Below are positions 10,579-18,842 of a stretch of 64,000 nt of DNA, in pieces. Each line of letters starts with the position of its first letter. Position 1 is the stretch's first letter. Origin of the DNA: Leucobacter sp. wl10 (lineage in GTDB: Bacteria > Actinomycetota > Actinomycetes > Actinomycetales > Microbacteriaceae); NCBI RefSeq assembly GCF_003569785.1, contig NZ_KZ983987.1:417792-481791 (forward strand), in the 5' to 3' direction. The notes beneath the pieces are model-generated. The model ran no database searches. It had not been told where the DNA came from and saw nothing but the letters and a program-made list of their open reading frames with translations. Position numbers and translations under genes: made by a program.

Positions 10579-11706
10579 GTGAACAGTTCCGCCCCCTTCC
10601 CCCTCGACATCACGGCCGGACCCGTCGAACTGACGCGGCAGCTGTGCGACATCCCATCCGTCTCCGGCGACGAGCGCGCGATCGCCGACGCCGTCGAGGC
10701 GGCCCTGCGCGTGCACGCGCCGCACCTGCGGGTGGTCCGCGACGGCGACACGATCGTCGCCCGCACCGAGCTGGGGAGGGCGAAGCGGGTCGCGATCGCC
10801 GGCCACCTCGACACCGTTCCGATCAACGACAACCTGCCGGTGCGCGACGAGGTGGATGCCACGACGGGCGAGGCCGTGATCCGTGGTCGGGGCACCGTCG
10901 ACATGAAGGCCGGCGCGGCCGTGCAGCTGGCGCTCGCGGTCGAGCTGGTGGAGCCCGCCGTCGATCTCACCTGGGTCTGGTACGACCACGAGGAGGTGGC
11001 CTCCGAGCTGAGCGGTCTCGGGCGCGTCATGCGCAACCGGCCCGAGCTCTTCGCCGCAGACTTCGCGATCCTCGGCGAACCGTCGAACGGCACCATCGAG
11101 GGCGGCTGCAACGGCACGCTGCGGGCGCGCGTCACGATGCGCGGGCGCCGCGCGCACTCGGCGCGCAGCTGGACGGGGGTGAACGCCGTCCACCGCGCGG
11201 GCGCCCTGCTGCAGCGGCTCGCCGGTTACGAGGCCGAGCGCGTCGTCGTCGACGGGCTCGAGTACCGGGAGGGCCTCAACGCGGTGCGCGTCGAGGGCGG
11301 GGTCGCGGGCAATGTGATTCCGGATCTCTGCACGATCGAGGTCAACTACCGCTTCGCGCCGAGCAGGTCGGGCGAGGAGGCCGCCGCCCTCGTGCGGGAG
11401 TTCTTCTCCGACGCCGACGAGGTCGAGATCGTGGACCTCTCGCCCGGCGCCCGCCCCGGGCTCGATGCGCCGCTCGCCCGGCGCTTCGTGGCGGCGGTGG
11501 GGGCCGTGCCGACCGCGAAGTTCGGCTGGACCGACGTCTCCCGGTTCTCGGCGCTCGGCATTCCCGCGGTGAACTTCGGCCCGGGAGACCCGCTGCTGGC
11601 GCACACCGACGACGAGCGCGTGCCGGTATCGCAGATCGTGTTCGCCGCCGCCGCGCTGCGCGCCTGGCTCACGGACGGCGACGCCGGCGCCGTGCGCGGC
11701 GACTGA
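10579..11706 (+). CDS. dapE: Succinyl-diaminopimelate desuccinylase DapE
   Basis: Zinc-dependent M20 amidohydrolase that removes succinate from N-succinyl-LL-DAP. Metal ligands are visible in [11 protein letters not shown] (His, with the conserved Asp), [10 protein letters not shown] (bridging Asp) and [13 protein letters not shown] (catalytic Glu pair). The dimerisation domain contains [15 protein letters not shown], and the last ligand His is in [10 protein letters not shown]. The product is 375 residues from the GTG at 10579; an in-frame GTG 9 bp upstream is the alternative. The TAGGGT box 7 nt upstream favours 10579 as a leaderless start. It is divergent from dapD. Confidence 0.92.
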   Translation: MNSSAPFPLDITAGPVELTRQLCDIPSVSGDERAIADAVEAALRVHAPHLRVVRDGDTIVARTELGRAKRVAIAGHLDTVPINDNLPVRDEVDATTGEAVIRGRGTVDMKAGAAVQLALAVELVEPAVDLTWVWYDHEEVASELSGLGRVMRNRPELFAADFAILGEPSNGTIEGGCNGTLRARVTMRGRRAHSARSWTGVNAVHRAGALLQRLAGYEAERVVVDGLEYREGLNAVRVEGGVAGNVIPDLCTIEVNYRFAPSRSGEEAAALVREFFSDADEVEIVDLSPGARPGLDAPLARRFVAAVGAVPTAKFGWTDVSRFSALGIPAVNFGPGDPLLAHTDDERVPVSQIVFAAAALRAWLTDGDAGAVRGD

Positions 11707-11796
11707 ACTCTCCGTAACGCGGAGGCGTCGAGTTCGCCCTGGCCCCTGCTCGCCCGATAAAATAGACCTGAACCACCAATCTTGCAAGGAGGCGTC

Positions 11797-11967
11797 ATGG
11801 CTGCAATGAAACCGAGGACCGGGGACGGACCCATGGAGGCGGTGCGTGAGAGCCGGTTGATCGTGGTCCGGGTGCCGCTCGAGGGCGGGGGACGTCTCGT
11901 CGTGTCGGTGAACGACCAGGAGGCGGCGGAACTGCGGGACGTGCTCGCCGCCGTGCTCGACGGCTAG
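11797..11967 (+). CDS. DUF3117 small conserved actinobacterial protein
   Basis: A 56-residue protein beginning [16 protein letters not shown], with the central [15 protein letters not shown] stretch that defines DUF3117. Function is unknown. The ribosome binding site AAGGAGG at 11786-11792 is unusually strong for this window, suggesting high expression. It lies 90 bp after dapE and is followed by a perfect hairpin at 11981-12037. The -10 box may be ATAAAAT at about 11757-11763. Confidence 0.9.
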   Translation: MAAMKPRTGDGPMEAVRESRLIVVRVPLEGGGRLVVSVNDQEAAELRDVLAAVLDG

Positions 11968-11980
11968 CAGCCAGTCTCGT

Positions 11981-12037
11981 CAGCGCAACGCCGGAGCCTC
12001 CGGGGACCGAGAACCCGGAGGCTCCGGCGTTGCGCTG
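11981..12037. terminator. Perfect 24-bp hairpin between convergent genes
   Basis: The arms 11981-12004 and 12014-12037 are perfectly complementary with a 9-nt loop. It lies between the DUF3117 gene (plus) and the O-methyltransferase gene (minus), so it can end transcripts from both sides. No T-run follows either arm, so it is a long GC-rich hairpin rather than a classical intrinsic terminator. Confidence 0.75.
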
Positions 12038-12049
12038 ATCGCCCGCGGT

Positions 12050-12682
12050 TCAGCCGTCGAGCCGCACGAGCGTGAGCACGCCGTCCCCGGCGGGCGACAG
12101 CACGGGGGCGATAGCGGGGGACTCCGCGACGAGTGCGAGCAGATCGCGGCAGGCGAGCGCGGCTTCGTCGCGGGCAGCGGGATCGGGCACCCGGCCGTGG
12201 GCGAAGACGCCGGGGACGACGATGCAGCCGCCCGGCCGCACGATGCCGAGCGCGTGTTCGAAGAGTTCCAGCAGCTGACCGGGGTCCGCATCCAGCAGCA
12301 CGAGATCGTAGGCGGCCAGATTGAGGCGGGGCATGACGTGCCTGGCGTCGCCCTCGATGAGCCGCAGTCGCGAGACGGGGATCCCGGCCTCCGAGAACAC
12401 GGTCTTCGCCTCGCGCAGGTGCTCGGGCTCGATCTCGATGGAGGTGAGCGTGGTGTCGGCGGCGTAGCGCAGCAGCGACAGGCCGCTCACGCCCACCCCC
12501 GTGCCGACCTCGCAGACGGTCGTCGCCCGCGACAGGACGGTGAGGGCCGAGAGGTGCGCGCCGATCGACCGGCTGACCGGTTCGATCCCGAGCTCCAACG
12601 AGAGCCGTCTCGCGCGCACCAGCGCGTCGGTCTCTGCGGGATACTGCTCGGCGTACTGCCAGTTGCGTTCGAGCTTGCTCAC
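12050..12682 (-). CDS. Class I SAM-dependent O-methyltransferase
   Basis: A 210-residue member of the caffeoyl-CoA-type O-methyltransferase family (methyltransferase_3). The SAM-binding glycine loop is VCEVGTGVGVSGL, and the later acidic positions are in TSIEIEPEHL and LVLLDADPG. Start is GTG at 12682, with GGAGGA a few bases upstream; this gives MSKLERNWQYAEQYPAE, the expected N-terminal helix. It is divergent from tatB and convergent with the DUF3117 gene. Actinobacterial homologues often sit near sigE/tatB, and the acceptor substrate is not known. Confidence 0.85.
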   Translation of the reverse strand: MSKLERNWQYAEQYPAETDALVRARRLSLELGIEPVSRSIGAHLSALTVLSRATTVCEVGTGVGVSGLSLLRYAADTTLTSIEIEPEHLREAKTVFSEAGIPVSRLRLIEGDARHVMPRLNLAAYDLVLLDADPGQLLELFEHALGIVRPGGCIVVPGVFAHGRVPDPAARDEAALACRDLLALVAESPAIAPVLSPAGDGVLTLVRLDG

Positions 12683-12855
12683 GTTCGTCCTCCGAGGTGT
12701 CGCACCGCCGGGCGGATCCTCCGGCGCGCGGGCGCTCCGGATCGGTGCGCCTCGCATCCCCTAGCGTAGATGCCCGGCGCGGCGCCGGTGCGCCACCACG
12801 CGAGGAGAACGGCGATTGCCCGCGCACGGCGCGCCGGCGAACGCGGTGCGAGCGC

Positions 12856-12861
12856 TACGAT
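12856..12861 (+). promoter_or_regulatory. Leaderless -10 box of tatB
   Basis: TACGAT lies 6 nt before the GTG at 12868. The spacer also reads GGAGGG, which is too close to act as a normal ribosome binding site. Confidence 0.45.
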
Positions 12862-12867
12862 GGAGGG

Positions 12868-13296
12868 GTGTTCGGCCTCACGATAGACAAGATCCTGGTG
12901 ATCATGGTGATCGCCATGTTCGTGATCGGCCCGGAACGCCTGCCGGTCTACGCGAAGAAGCTCGGCGAGCTCGTGCGCAGCTTCAAGCGCATGGCCGATG
13001 GCGCCAAGGATCGCCTGAAGGACGAGATGGGCCCGGAGTTCGAGGATGTCGACTGGCGTCAGCTCGATCCGCGCCAGTACGATCCGCGCCGCATCATCCG
13101 CGACGCCCTCGTCGAGGACGAGCGCGAGGCCCGCATGGCGGCCCGGCGCTCGCGCGCGGCCGACCTGTCGGCGGGTCGCGCGGAGACGGCGGAGGCGGGG
13201 GCCGCCGTGCCCGGCCCCGACCCGGGCGCTTCGGCGGCCGCCGAGCGGGATCCCGTACCGTCGCCGAAGCCGTATTTCGACGACGAAGCGACCTGA
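12868..13296 (+). CDS. tatB: Twin-arginine translocase subunit TatB
   Basis: Part of the TatBC receptor that recognises twin-arginine signal peptides of folded exported proteins. The 142-residue product has a single N-terminal membrane helix (about residues 7-21, ILVIMVIAMFVIG) followed by the hinge GPERLP. After this come an amphipathic helix (YAKKLGELVRSFKRMADGAKDRL) and a long charged, disordered tail. The residue pattern before the hinge and the acidic tail favour TatB over TatA. GTG start at 12868. The next gene begins 14 bp later. Confidence 0.92.
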   Translation: MFGLTIDKILVIMVIAMFVIGPERLPVYAKKLGELVRSFKRMADGAKDRLKDEMGPEFEDVDWRQLDPRQYDPRRIIRDALVEDEREARMAARRSRAADLSAGRAETAEAGAAVPGPDPGASAAAERDPVPSPKPYFDDEAT

Positions 13297-13310
13297 AGGA
13301 GAGCGCTCGG

Positions 13311-14768
13311 ATGAGCACGAGGGGCGATGCCGAGTCGCCGCTGCCGGACAGCACGGCCCCACCGGGGCCCGACACCGCCCTCGAGGAGGAGGCGGGGCGA
13401 TCGGCCCGCCTCGACGCCGTGACGGGTCTCGCGAACCGCTCGTCGATGCTGCGCGCCATCGATCGGGCGCTCGCGGGTCAGCCGCCCGGCGCGTTCTGCG
13501 CCTATCTCTCGTTCAGCGTCGACGAGCTGTCGGCCGTCAACGACGCGTTCGGATACGAGGCGGGGGACCACCTGCTGCGCGCCGCGGCGGACGGGCTGCG
13601 CCGGCTCGAGGGCGCGGACGTGCGGACCGCCCGAACGGGCTCCGGTACGTTCGGGCTGCTGCTGACCGATCTGGGAGATCGTCAGCGGGCGGCCGAGACG
13701 CGCTGCCTGGAGGCGATCGACCAGGTGCTGAGGACGATCAACGGCGCGACCGAGCTGCCCTCGGGGATGGTGCTCGACGTGTCGACGAGCCTCGGCTTCG
13801 TGCTGTGGACGCCCCGGGGCTCCCGCCCCGTGACCGGAGCGGACCCGACCGAACCGGCCGACGACGACTGCCCCGCGGACGAGTACATCGAGCCGCACGA
13901 CTCCGCCGAGATCGTCAAGAGCGCCGACATGGCTCGGAAGCGGGTGCGGCGCACCGGCGGGCAGATGCGCGTGCGCCGGTTCCGTCACCGCATGACCGAC
14001 GAGGCGCAGGAGCGGGTGCGGCTCTTCTCCGAGCTGCGACGGGGCGTCGAAGGCGGGGAGCTGCGGCTCTTCGCGCAGCCCATCGTCGACCGGCATCGCC
14101 GCGTGGTCGGAGAGGAGGGGCTGGTGCGCTGGCTGAGCCCCGAGCGCGGCCTGGTGGGGCCGGACTCGTTCATCCCGCTGGCCGAGCAGACCGGGCTCAT
14201 CGTCGAGATCGGCGAGTGGGTGCTGCACGAGGCGTGCCGCGTGCTGGCCTCGTGGCGCGACGATCCGGATCGCCGCGAGATGACCTTCTCGATCAATCTG
14301 AGCGAGGGCCAGCTGCGCACCGACGACTTCGCCGAGCGGGTGCACAGGGCTCTCGCCCGCTACGACGTCGCACCGGGACGGCTCAAGCTCGAGCTCACCG
14401 AGAGCGTGCTGCACACCGACCTCGACCGCACGATCCGCATGCTCGGTCTGCTGCGCGGGGAGGGCGTGCTCGCCTCGCTCGACGATTTCGGCACGGGCTA
14501 CTCCTCGTTGAGCTACCTGCGCCGCCTGCCCGTGCAGCAGCTCAAGATCGACCGCTCCTTCGTCTCGGAGGTGGTCGACGACGCGCACACCGCCGCCGTC
14601 ACGCGCACGATCGTGCAGCTGGGCCGCACCTTCGGGCTGCAGGTCGTGGCCGAGGGGGTGGAGACCGAGGCGCAGTTCGAGGAGCTCTGCGGGCTGGGCG
14701 TCGACGCGTTCCAGGGGTATCTCTTCGCCCGTCCGCGCCCGGTGAGCGAGACGCTCCCGGTCGGGTAG
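13311..14768 (+). CDS. GGDEF/EAL c-di-GMP protein: degenerate cyclase domain, probably active phosphodiesterase
   Basis: Soluble 485-residue protein with a GGDEF-like domain (about 33-230) and an EAL domain (about 235-480). The GGDEF signature is replaced by GSGTF (110-114), so cyclase activity is unlikely. The EAL signature reads EGL (269-271), but the catalytic residues are kept: the glutamate, the NLS motif, ELTES, DDFGTGYSS (391-399), KIDRSF, EGVET and QGYLFARP. I therefore infer a c-di-GMP phosphodiesterase, perhaps with the GGDEF domain as a GTP sensor. There is no membrane or sensor domain. ATG at 13311 with AAGGAGAG upstream; it probably follows tatB in one transcript. Confidence 0.88.
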   Translation: MSTRGDAESPLPDSTAPPGPDTALEEEAGRSARLDAVTGLANRSSMLRAIDRALAGQPPGAFCAYLSFSVDELSAVNDAFGYEAGDHLLRAAADGLRRLEGADVRTARTGSGTFGLLLTDLGDRQRAAETRCLEAIDQVLRTINGATELPSGMVLDVSTSLGFVLWTPRGSRPVTGADPTEPADDDCPADEYIEPHDSAEIVKSADMARKRVRRTGGQMRVRRFRHRMTDEAQERVRLFSELRRGVEGGELRLFAQPIVDRHRRVVGEEGLVRWLSPERGLVGPDSFIPLAEQTGLIVEIGEWVLHEACRVLASWRDDPDRREMTFSINLSEGQLRTDDFAERVHRALARYDVAPGRLKLELTESVLHTDLDRTIRMLGLLRGEGVLASLDDFGTGYSSLSYLRRLPVQQLKIDRSFVSEVVDDAHTAAVTRTIVQLGRTFGLQVVAEGVETEAQFEELCGLGVDAFQGYLFARPRPVSETLPVG

Positions 14769-14821
14769 ACGACGTCTCCGGGCGCACCCGCGTCCGCTGC
14801 CCCGGATCCGGCGCCCGCGAT

Positions 14822-15997
14822 TCAGCGCGGTGCGATCCCCAGCGGCCGTCCCGACAGCCCGCGGCCCAGGGCGTCGACGCGGCGGGCGACGCGCAGCACC
14901 TCCGCGGCGGCGGGGTCTTCGGGGTGGGCGAGCACCGCGGGCTCGCCCCGGTCGCCGGCCTCGCGGAACAGCGGGCTCAGCGGCACGCTGCCGAGCAGCG
15001 GCGCCTCACCGGGATCCGGGTCTCCCGCGTCTCCCGGGGCGGCCGCGCTCAGCCGCTCCGAGACGAGACGCCCGCCTCCGGTGCCGAACACGTCGAGTAC
15101 GCTGCCGTCGGGCTGCACCAGACCCGCCATGTTCTCGACGACGCCGATGACCCGCTGACCGGTGCGGCGGGCGACGAGGGCGCTGCGCACGGCGACATCT
15201 GCCGCGGACTGTTGCGGTGTGGTCACGACGAGCACCTCGGCCTGGGGGAGCAGCTGCCCCACGCTGATCGCGATGTCGCCGGTGCCGGGAGGCAGGTCGA
15301 GCAGCAGCACGTCGAGGTCGCCGAACCAGACATCGCGCAGGAACTGCTCGATGGTGCGGTGCAGCATCGGTCCGCGCCACGACACGGCGGTGCTGCGCGG
15401 ATCCGCCTCGCCGAGGAACATGCCGATCGAGATGACCTTCACGCCGAACGCGACGGGGGGCAGGATCATGTCGTCCACGCGGGTCGGCTGCTCGGTGCGG
15501 CCGTCGCGGCTGAGGCCCAGGATGCCCGGGATCGAGAAACCGAAGACGTCGGCGTCGATGAGACCGACCGAGCGGCCCTGCGCCGCGAGCGCGACCGCGA
15601 GCCCGGCGGTGAGCGAAGACTTGCCGACGCCGCCCTTGCCGCTCGTGACCGCGATGACGCGCGTGAGCGAGTCGGGGCCGAACTGCTGCGGCCGCGATCC
15701 GCGATCCCCGCGCACCCGCTCGATGAAGGCCCGCCGCTCCGTCGGGGTCATCACGCCCACGCGCACCTCGGCTCCGGTCACCCCGGCCGCCCCGAGGGCG
15801 GCGGCGCGCACGTCGGCCTCGATGCGCCGGGCGGCCGGGCAGCCCGCGATCGTCAGCAGGATGGAGACCTCGGCGCTCCCGTTCTCGTCCACGCGCACCT
15901 CGCGCACCATGCCCAGCTCGGTGACGGGGCGCAGGATCTCCGGGTCGCGCACGCGTTCGAGCGCGGTCCAGACGGCCTGTTCAGCGCTCGTCGGCAT
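14822..15997 (-). CDS. mrp: Mrp/NBP35-family P-loop ATPase (Fe-S cluster carrier)
   Basis: A 391-residue protein with an N-terminal MIP18/DUF59 domain (residues 7-80, TIAGCPAARRIEADVR) and a deviant Walker A motif VTSGKGGVGKSS near 118-128. Later come GLIDADVFGFSIPG and DLPPGTGDIAIS. The family carries Fe-S clusters or acts in their assembly. The C-terminal CxxC of classical Mrp/Nbp35 is absent here (ENMAGLVQPDGSVLDVFG), as I recall for other actinobacterial homologues, so cluster binding would differ. The start ATG at 15997 overlaps the DUF1003 gene by 17 bp. It is the last of three co-oriented genes. Confidence 0.88.
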   Translation of the reverse strand: MPTSAEQAVWTALERVRDPEILRPVTELGMVREVRVDENGSAEVSILLTIAGCPAARRIEADVRAAALGAAGVTGAEVRVGVMTPTERRAFIERVRGDRGSRPQQFGPDSLTRVIAVTSGKGGVGKSSLTAGLAVALAAQGRSVGLIDADVFGFSIPGILGLSRDGRTEQPTRVDDMILPPVAFGVKVISIGMFLGEADPRSTAVSWRGPMLHRTIEQFLRDVWFGDLDVLLLDLPPGTGDIAISVGQLLPQAEVLVVTTPQQSAADVAVRSALVARRTGQRVIGVVENMAGLVQPDGSVLDVFGTGGGRLVSERLSAAAPGDAGDPDPGEAPLLGSVPLSPLFREAGDRGEPAVLAHPEDPAAAEVLRVARRVDALGRGLSGRPLGIAPR

Positions 15998-16559
15998 TCG
16001 GGACCTCTTCGGCGGGCGGGCGATCCGGATCCTCGACCGCGCGCTCCGCCTCCAGATCCGCGAGCAGGGCCCGCAGCTCGGCGCGCACGAAGTCGCGATC
16101 CGGCAGGTCCTTGATGGCGAGTCGCAGCGCCACGACCTCGCGGGCGAGGAACTCCGTGTCGGCGAGGTTGCGCTCGGCGCGCTGCCGATCCTGCTCGATC
16201 TGCACGCGGTCGCGGTCGTCCTGGCGGTTCTGGGCCAGCAGGATGAGCGGCGCGGCGTAGGAGGCCTGCAGGGAGAGCAGCAGCGTGAGCGCCGTGAAGC
16301 CGAGCGCCGCACTGTCGAAGCGCAGGGGCTCGGGCGAGAGGGAGTTCCACACGAGCCAGAGGACGCAGAACACCGTGAGCACGAGCAAGAACCAGGGCGT
16401 GCCCATGCCGCGGGCGATGCCCTCGCTCCAGCGGCCGAAGCGCTCCGTGCCGGCGGCCCGGCGCCGGCCGCCCGGCTCGGAGGAACGGGCGGCGCGGCCG
16501 CCGATGGTGCGCGGCGCGTCGAGGCCGGGATCGCGCCTGAAGCGCCCGAAGATGCTCAT
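15981..16559 (-). CDS. DUF1003 membrane protein
   Basis: A 192-residue protein with a basic N-terminal region, two membrane helices (about residues 52-72 and 84-106) and a C-terminal amphipathic/coiled region (QNRQDDRDRVQIEQDRQRAERN). The GMGTPWFLL and SLQASYAAPLILLAQNRQ motifs mark DUF1003. Its ATG overlaps the MgtE_N/CBS gene by 4 bp, and its end overlaps mrp. Actinobacteria keep this trio together, which suggests a shared role near magnesium or membrane homeostasis, but no function is established. Confidence 0.87.
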   Translation of the reverse strand: MSIFGRFRRDPGLDAPRTIGGRAARSSEPGGRRRAAGTERFGRWSEGIARGMGTPWFLLVLTVFCVLWLVWNSLSPEPLRFDSAALGFTALTLLLSLQASYAAPLILLAQNRQDDRDRVQIEQDRQRAERNLADTEFLAREVVALRLAIKDLPDRDFVRAELRALLADLEAERAVEDPDRPPAEEVPNADER

Positions 16560-17839
16560 CGCGCGGCCCCCGATCCACCGGAGGGCGTAGGTTCGTCGTC
16601 GGCGTGGCGCCAGCCGTCCGGCAGGAGGTGGTCGAGCACGTCGTCGACCGTGACCACGCCCACGAGCCGGTTCTGGTCGTCGACGACGGGCATCGCGACC
16701 AGGTCGTAGCTCGCGAGCCTCCGCGACACCTCGGCGGCGCTCGCGTTCACGGTCACCGGTTCGATCTCGGTGTCGATGAGCGAGACCAGGCGCTCGTGCG
16801 GAGGGTAGCGCAGCATGCGCTGGAAGTGGGCCACGCCGACGTACTCTCCGGTGGGCGTCTCGTAGGGCGGGTGCGTGACGTAGACGGCCGAGGCCATGGC
16901 CGGCGGGATCTCGGCGCGCCGGATCATGGCGAGCCCCTCGGCGACGCTCGACTCGCCCGAGAGCACGATCGGCGCGGGGCTCATGAGCCCGCCCGCGGTG
17001 TCGCCCTCGTACTCGAGCAGGCGGCGCACGTCCTCGGCCTCCTCGGGCTCCATGAGGTCGAGCAGCTCCTCGCCCTTCGCGGCGGGCAGCGCGGCGATGA
17101 GATCGGCCGCGTCGTCCGGCTCCATGCGGTCGAGCACGTCGGCCGTGCGGTCGGAGGGGAGCTGCGCGAGCAGCGCGAGCTGATCCTGCTCGCTCATCTC
17201 CTCGAGAGCGTCGGCCACCCGCTCGTCCGGCAGCTCGCCGATCACCTCGATCATGCGGTTGCGGGGGAGCTCGAGCAGCGCCTCGGCGAGGTCCGCGGGC
17301 TTCAGGTCGACCATCGTCTGGATCAGCAGCTCCGCCGACTGCGAGCCGCCGCCCGCGCTCGGCAGCCGCAGCTTCGACCAGCGCACGATGCGCGAGTCGC
17401 CTCGGCTGAACGGCGCCGCCGGCTTGGGCAGGCGCACGAACACCTCGGAGACCAGCCACTCGCCCGAGCGGGTGCGCTCGATCGCGGCGTCCTCGATGCG
17501 CGCGGCGACGAGCGGGCCCTCCGCCTGCTCGGGAGCGAGCTGCACGTCACGGCCGATCAGCTCGGCGATCATGCGGGTCTCGCCGCCGCGCTGCTCGAAG
17601 CGGCGCACGTTGATGAGCCCGGTCGTGATGACCTGGCCGGAGCCGATCGAGGTGACGCGTCCGATCGGCACGAACACGCGGCGCTTGCCGGGGATCTCCA
17701 CGATCAGCCCGACCACGCGCGGCGCGCTCGCCGCGCGGAAGACGACCAGCACGTCGCGCACCTTGCCGATCCGGTCGCCCACCGGATCGAACACACCGCG
17801 CCCCGCGAGGCGCCCGACGAAGACCCTCGAAACACTCAC
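16556..17839 (-). CDS. PRC-barrel / MgtE_N / CBS-pair protein without transport domain
   Basis: A 427-residue soluble protein. The N-terminus (about 1-80) resembles a PRC-barrel (GRGVFDPVGDRIGKVRDVLVV). Residues of about 185-290 are the superhelical MgtE N-domain (DLAEALLELP, RVADALEEM, TADVLDRMEPDDAADLIAALP). Residues 290-415 hold two CBS motifs (MSPAPIVLSGESSVAEGL, VVDDQNRLVGVVTVDDVLDHLLP). There are no membrane helices, so it is not itself a magnesium channel; the MgtE-like halves may sense Mg2+ or nucleotides. The GTG start is supported by a TAGCGT box 6 nt upstream. It leads the trio with DUF1003 and mrp. Confidence 0.87.
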   Translation of the reverse strand: MSVSRVFVGRLAGRGVFDPVGDRIGKVRDVLVVFRAASAPRVVGLIVEIPGKRRVFVPIGRVTSIGSGQVITTGLINVRRFEQRGGETRMIAELIGRDVQLAPEQAEGPLVAARIEDAAIERTRSGEWLVSEVFVRLPKPAAPFSRGDSRIVRWSKLRLPSAGGGSQSAELLIQTMVDLKPADLAEALLELPRNRMIEVIGELPDERVADALEEMSEQDQLALLAQLPSDRTADVLDRMEPDDAADLIAALPAAKGEELLDLMEPEEAEDVRRLLEYEGDTAGGLMSPAPIVLSGESSVAEGLAMIRRAEIPPAMASAVYVTHPPYETPTGEYVGVAHFQRMLRYPPHERLVSLIDTEIEPVTVNASAAEVSRRLASYDLVAMPVVDDQNRLVGVVTVDDVLDHLLPDGWRHADDEPTPSGGSGAAR

Positions 17840-17845
17840 AGCACT

Positions 17846-17851
17846 ACGCTA
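17846..17851 (-). promoter_or_regulatory. Leaderless -10 box of the MgtE_N/CBS gene
   Basis: On the minus strand TAGCGT ends 6 nt before the GTG at 17839. Confidence 0.45.
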
Positions 17852-18002
17852 CCCCTCCCGGACGCCGGGAGGGGACGAATCACGGCCGCGCGGTTCGCCC
17901 GGGTGAGTCTCGGTGCGCCTCGGTCCGCCTTCGCCGGTCCCGGTTCGCCTCGGGCTGAATCCCGTGCCACCGCTCGGCCCCTCGGAATGGGAGAATCGAG
18001 GT

Positions 18003-18500
18003 ATGAGTACTCCAGGCCCCCTCCGCCCCTCTCGCGTGCCCCCGATGCCCGAGATCCCGAAGGGCGAGATCGTCTCCACCTACGACCGCTACGAGCACGC
18101 GAAGCACGCCGTCGACGTGCTCGCGCGGGCGAGCTTCCCCGTGCAGCAGATCAGCATCGTCGGCAACGACGTGCGCAGCGTCGAGCGGGTCACCGGCCGG
18201 CTCACCTACGGCCGCGTCGCGCTCATGGGCGCGCTCTCCGGCGCGTACCTCGGCCTCTTCCTCGGTCTGCTGCTGTTCATCTTCCAGCCCGACAACGCCG
18301 CGATCCTCGGCGTCTTCGTGTCGGCCGTGGTGATCGGCGCGGGCTTCGGCATGCTCTTCGGCGTGCTCTCCTACGCGATGAACCGCAACCGCCGCGACTT
18401 CTCGTCGGTCATGCAGATGGTGGCGACCCGCTACGACCTCGTGACCGAGCCGGAGCTCGTGCAGCAGGCGCGCCAGATCCTCACCGCCTCGACGCAGTAG
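18003..18500 (+). CDS. General stress protein 17M-like membrane protein
   Basis: A 165-residue protein. After a proline-rich start, the stretch IVSTYDRYEHAKHAVDVLA...QQISIVGNDV matches the GSP17M/YflT-like domain. Two hydrophobic segments follow (about 78-97 and 102-124, glycine-rich). The tail carries the YDLVTEPELVQQARQIL stretch. ATG at 18003 was chosen as the first in-frame codon giving a conserved length; the upstream AATCGAGGT is weak. Role unknown beyond similarity to stress-induced proteins. Two hairpins follow its stop. Confidence 0.8.
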   Translation: MSTPGPLRPSRVPPMPEIPKGEIVSTYDRYEHAKHAVDVLARASFPVQQISIVGNDVRSVERVTGRLTYGRVALMGALSGAYLGLFLGLLLFIFQPDNAAILGVFVSAVVIGAGFGMLFGVLSYAMNRNRRDFSSVMQMVATRYDLVTEPELVQQARQILTASTQ

Positions 18501-18542
18501 GCTCCCGGCGCAGCGGGAGCGGCGAGTCCGCCGCGGCTCGCC
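18501..18542 (+). terminator. Two tandem hairpins after the stress-protein gene
   Basis: GCTCCCG (18501-18507) pairs with CGGGAGC (18514-18520), followed by GGCGAG/CTCGCC arms at 18521-18526 and 18537-18542. No T-run is present. They lie directly after the stop codon. Confidence 0.5.
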
Positions 18543-18615
18543 CTGCGAGGGGGAGCGATGGTCGCCCGGCACCCGGGTCGGCCATACACCCATACTCGGT
18601 GGTGTTCTCGTCTGC

Positions 18616-18842
18616 ATGAAGACCACGCTGAACCTCCCCGATGCGCTGCTGGAGGCGGTCAAACGCCGGGCGAGCGACGAGGGGCGCACCCAGACGAGCG
18701 TGATCGAAGACGCCATCCGGCGGCTGCTGCGCGATGAGGTGCGCGCTCCGCATCGGCCGATGCCCACATTCGGCGGACCCGGGGGAGAACGCGCTGCTCG
18801 TCGATCTGGAGGATCGGGCGGTCCGCGCGGCCGCGGGCCTAC
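18616..18842 (+). pseudogene. Decayed ribbon-helix-helix (VapB-like) antitoxin, frameshifted and without toxin
   Basis: MKTTLNLPDALLEAVKRRASDEGRTQTSVIEDAIRRLL is a clear ribbon-helix-helix antitoxin N-terminus, with the usual linker MPTFGG. At the G-run 18779-18785 the frame no longer matches. The expected toxin-binding tail (ENALLVDLEDRAVRAAAGL) is present one frame over, running into the 3' end of hrpA. Read straight, the frame instead continues antisense into hrpA. No PIN-domain toxin follows. I infer a solitary, broken remnant of a VapBC-type module; a sequencing error in the G-run could mimic the frameshift but not the missing toxin. Confidence 0.6.
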
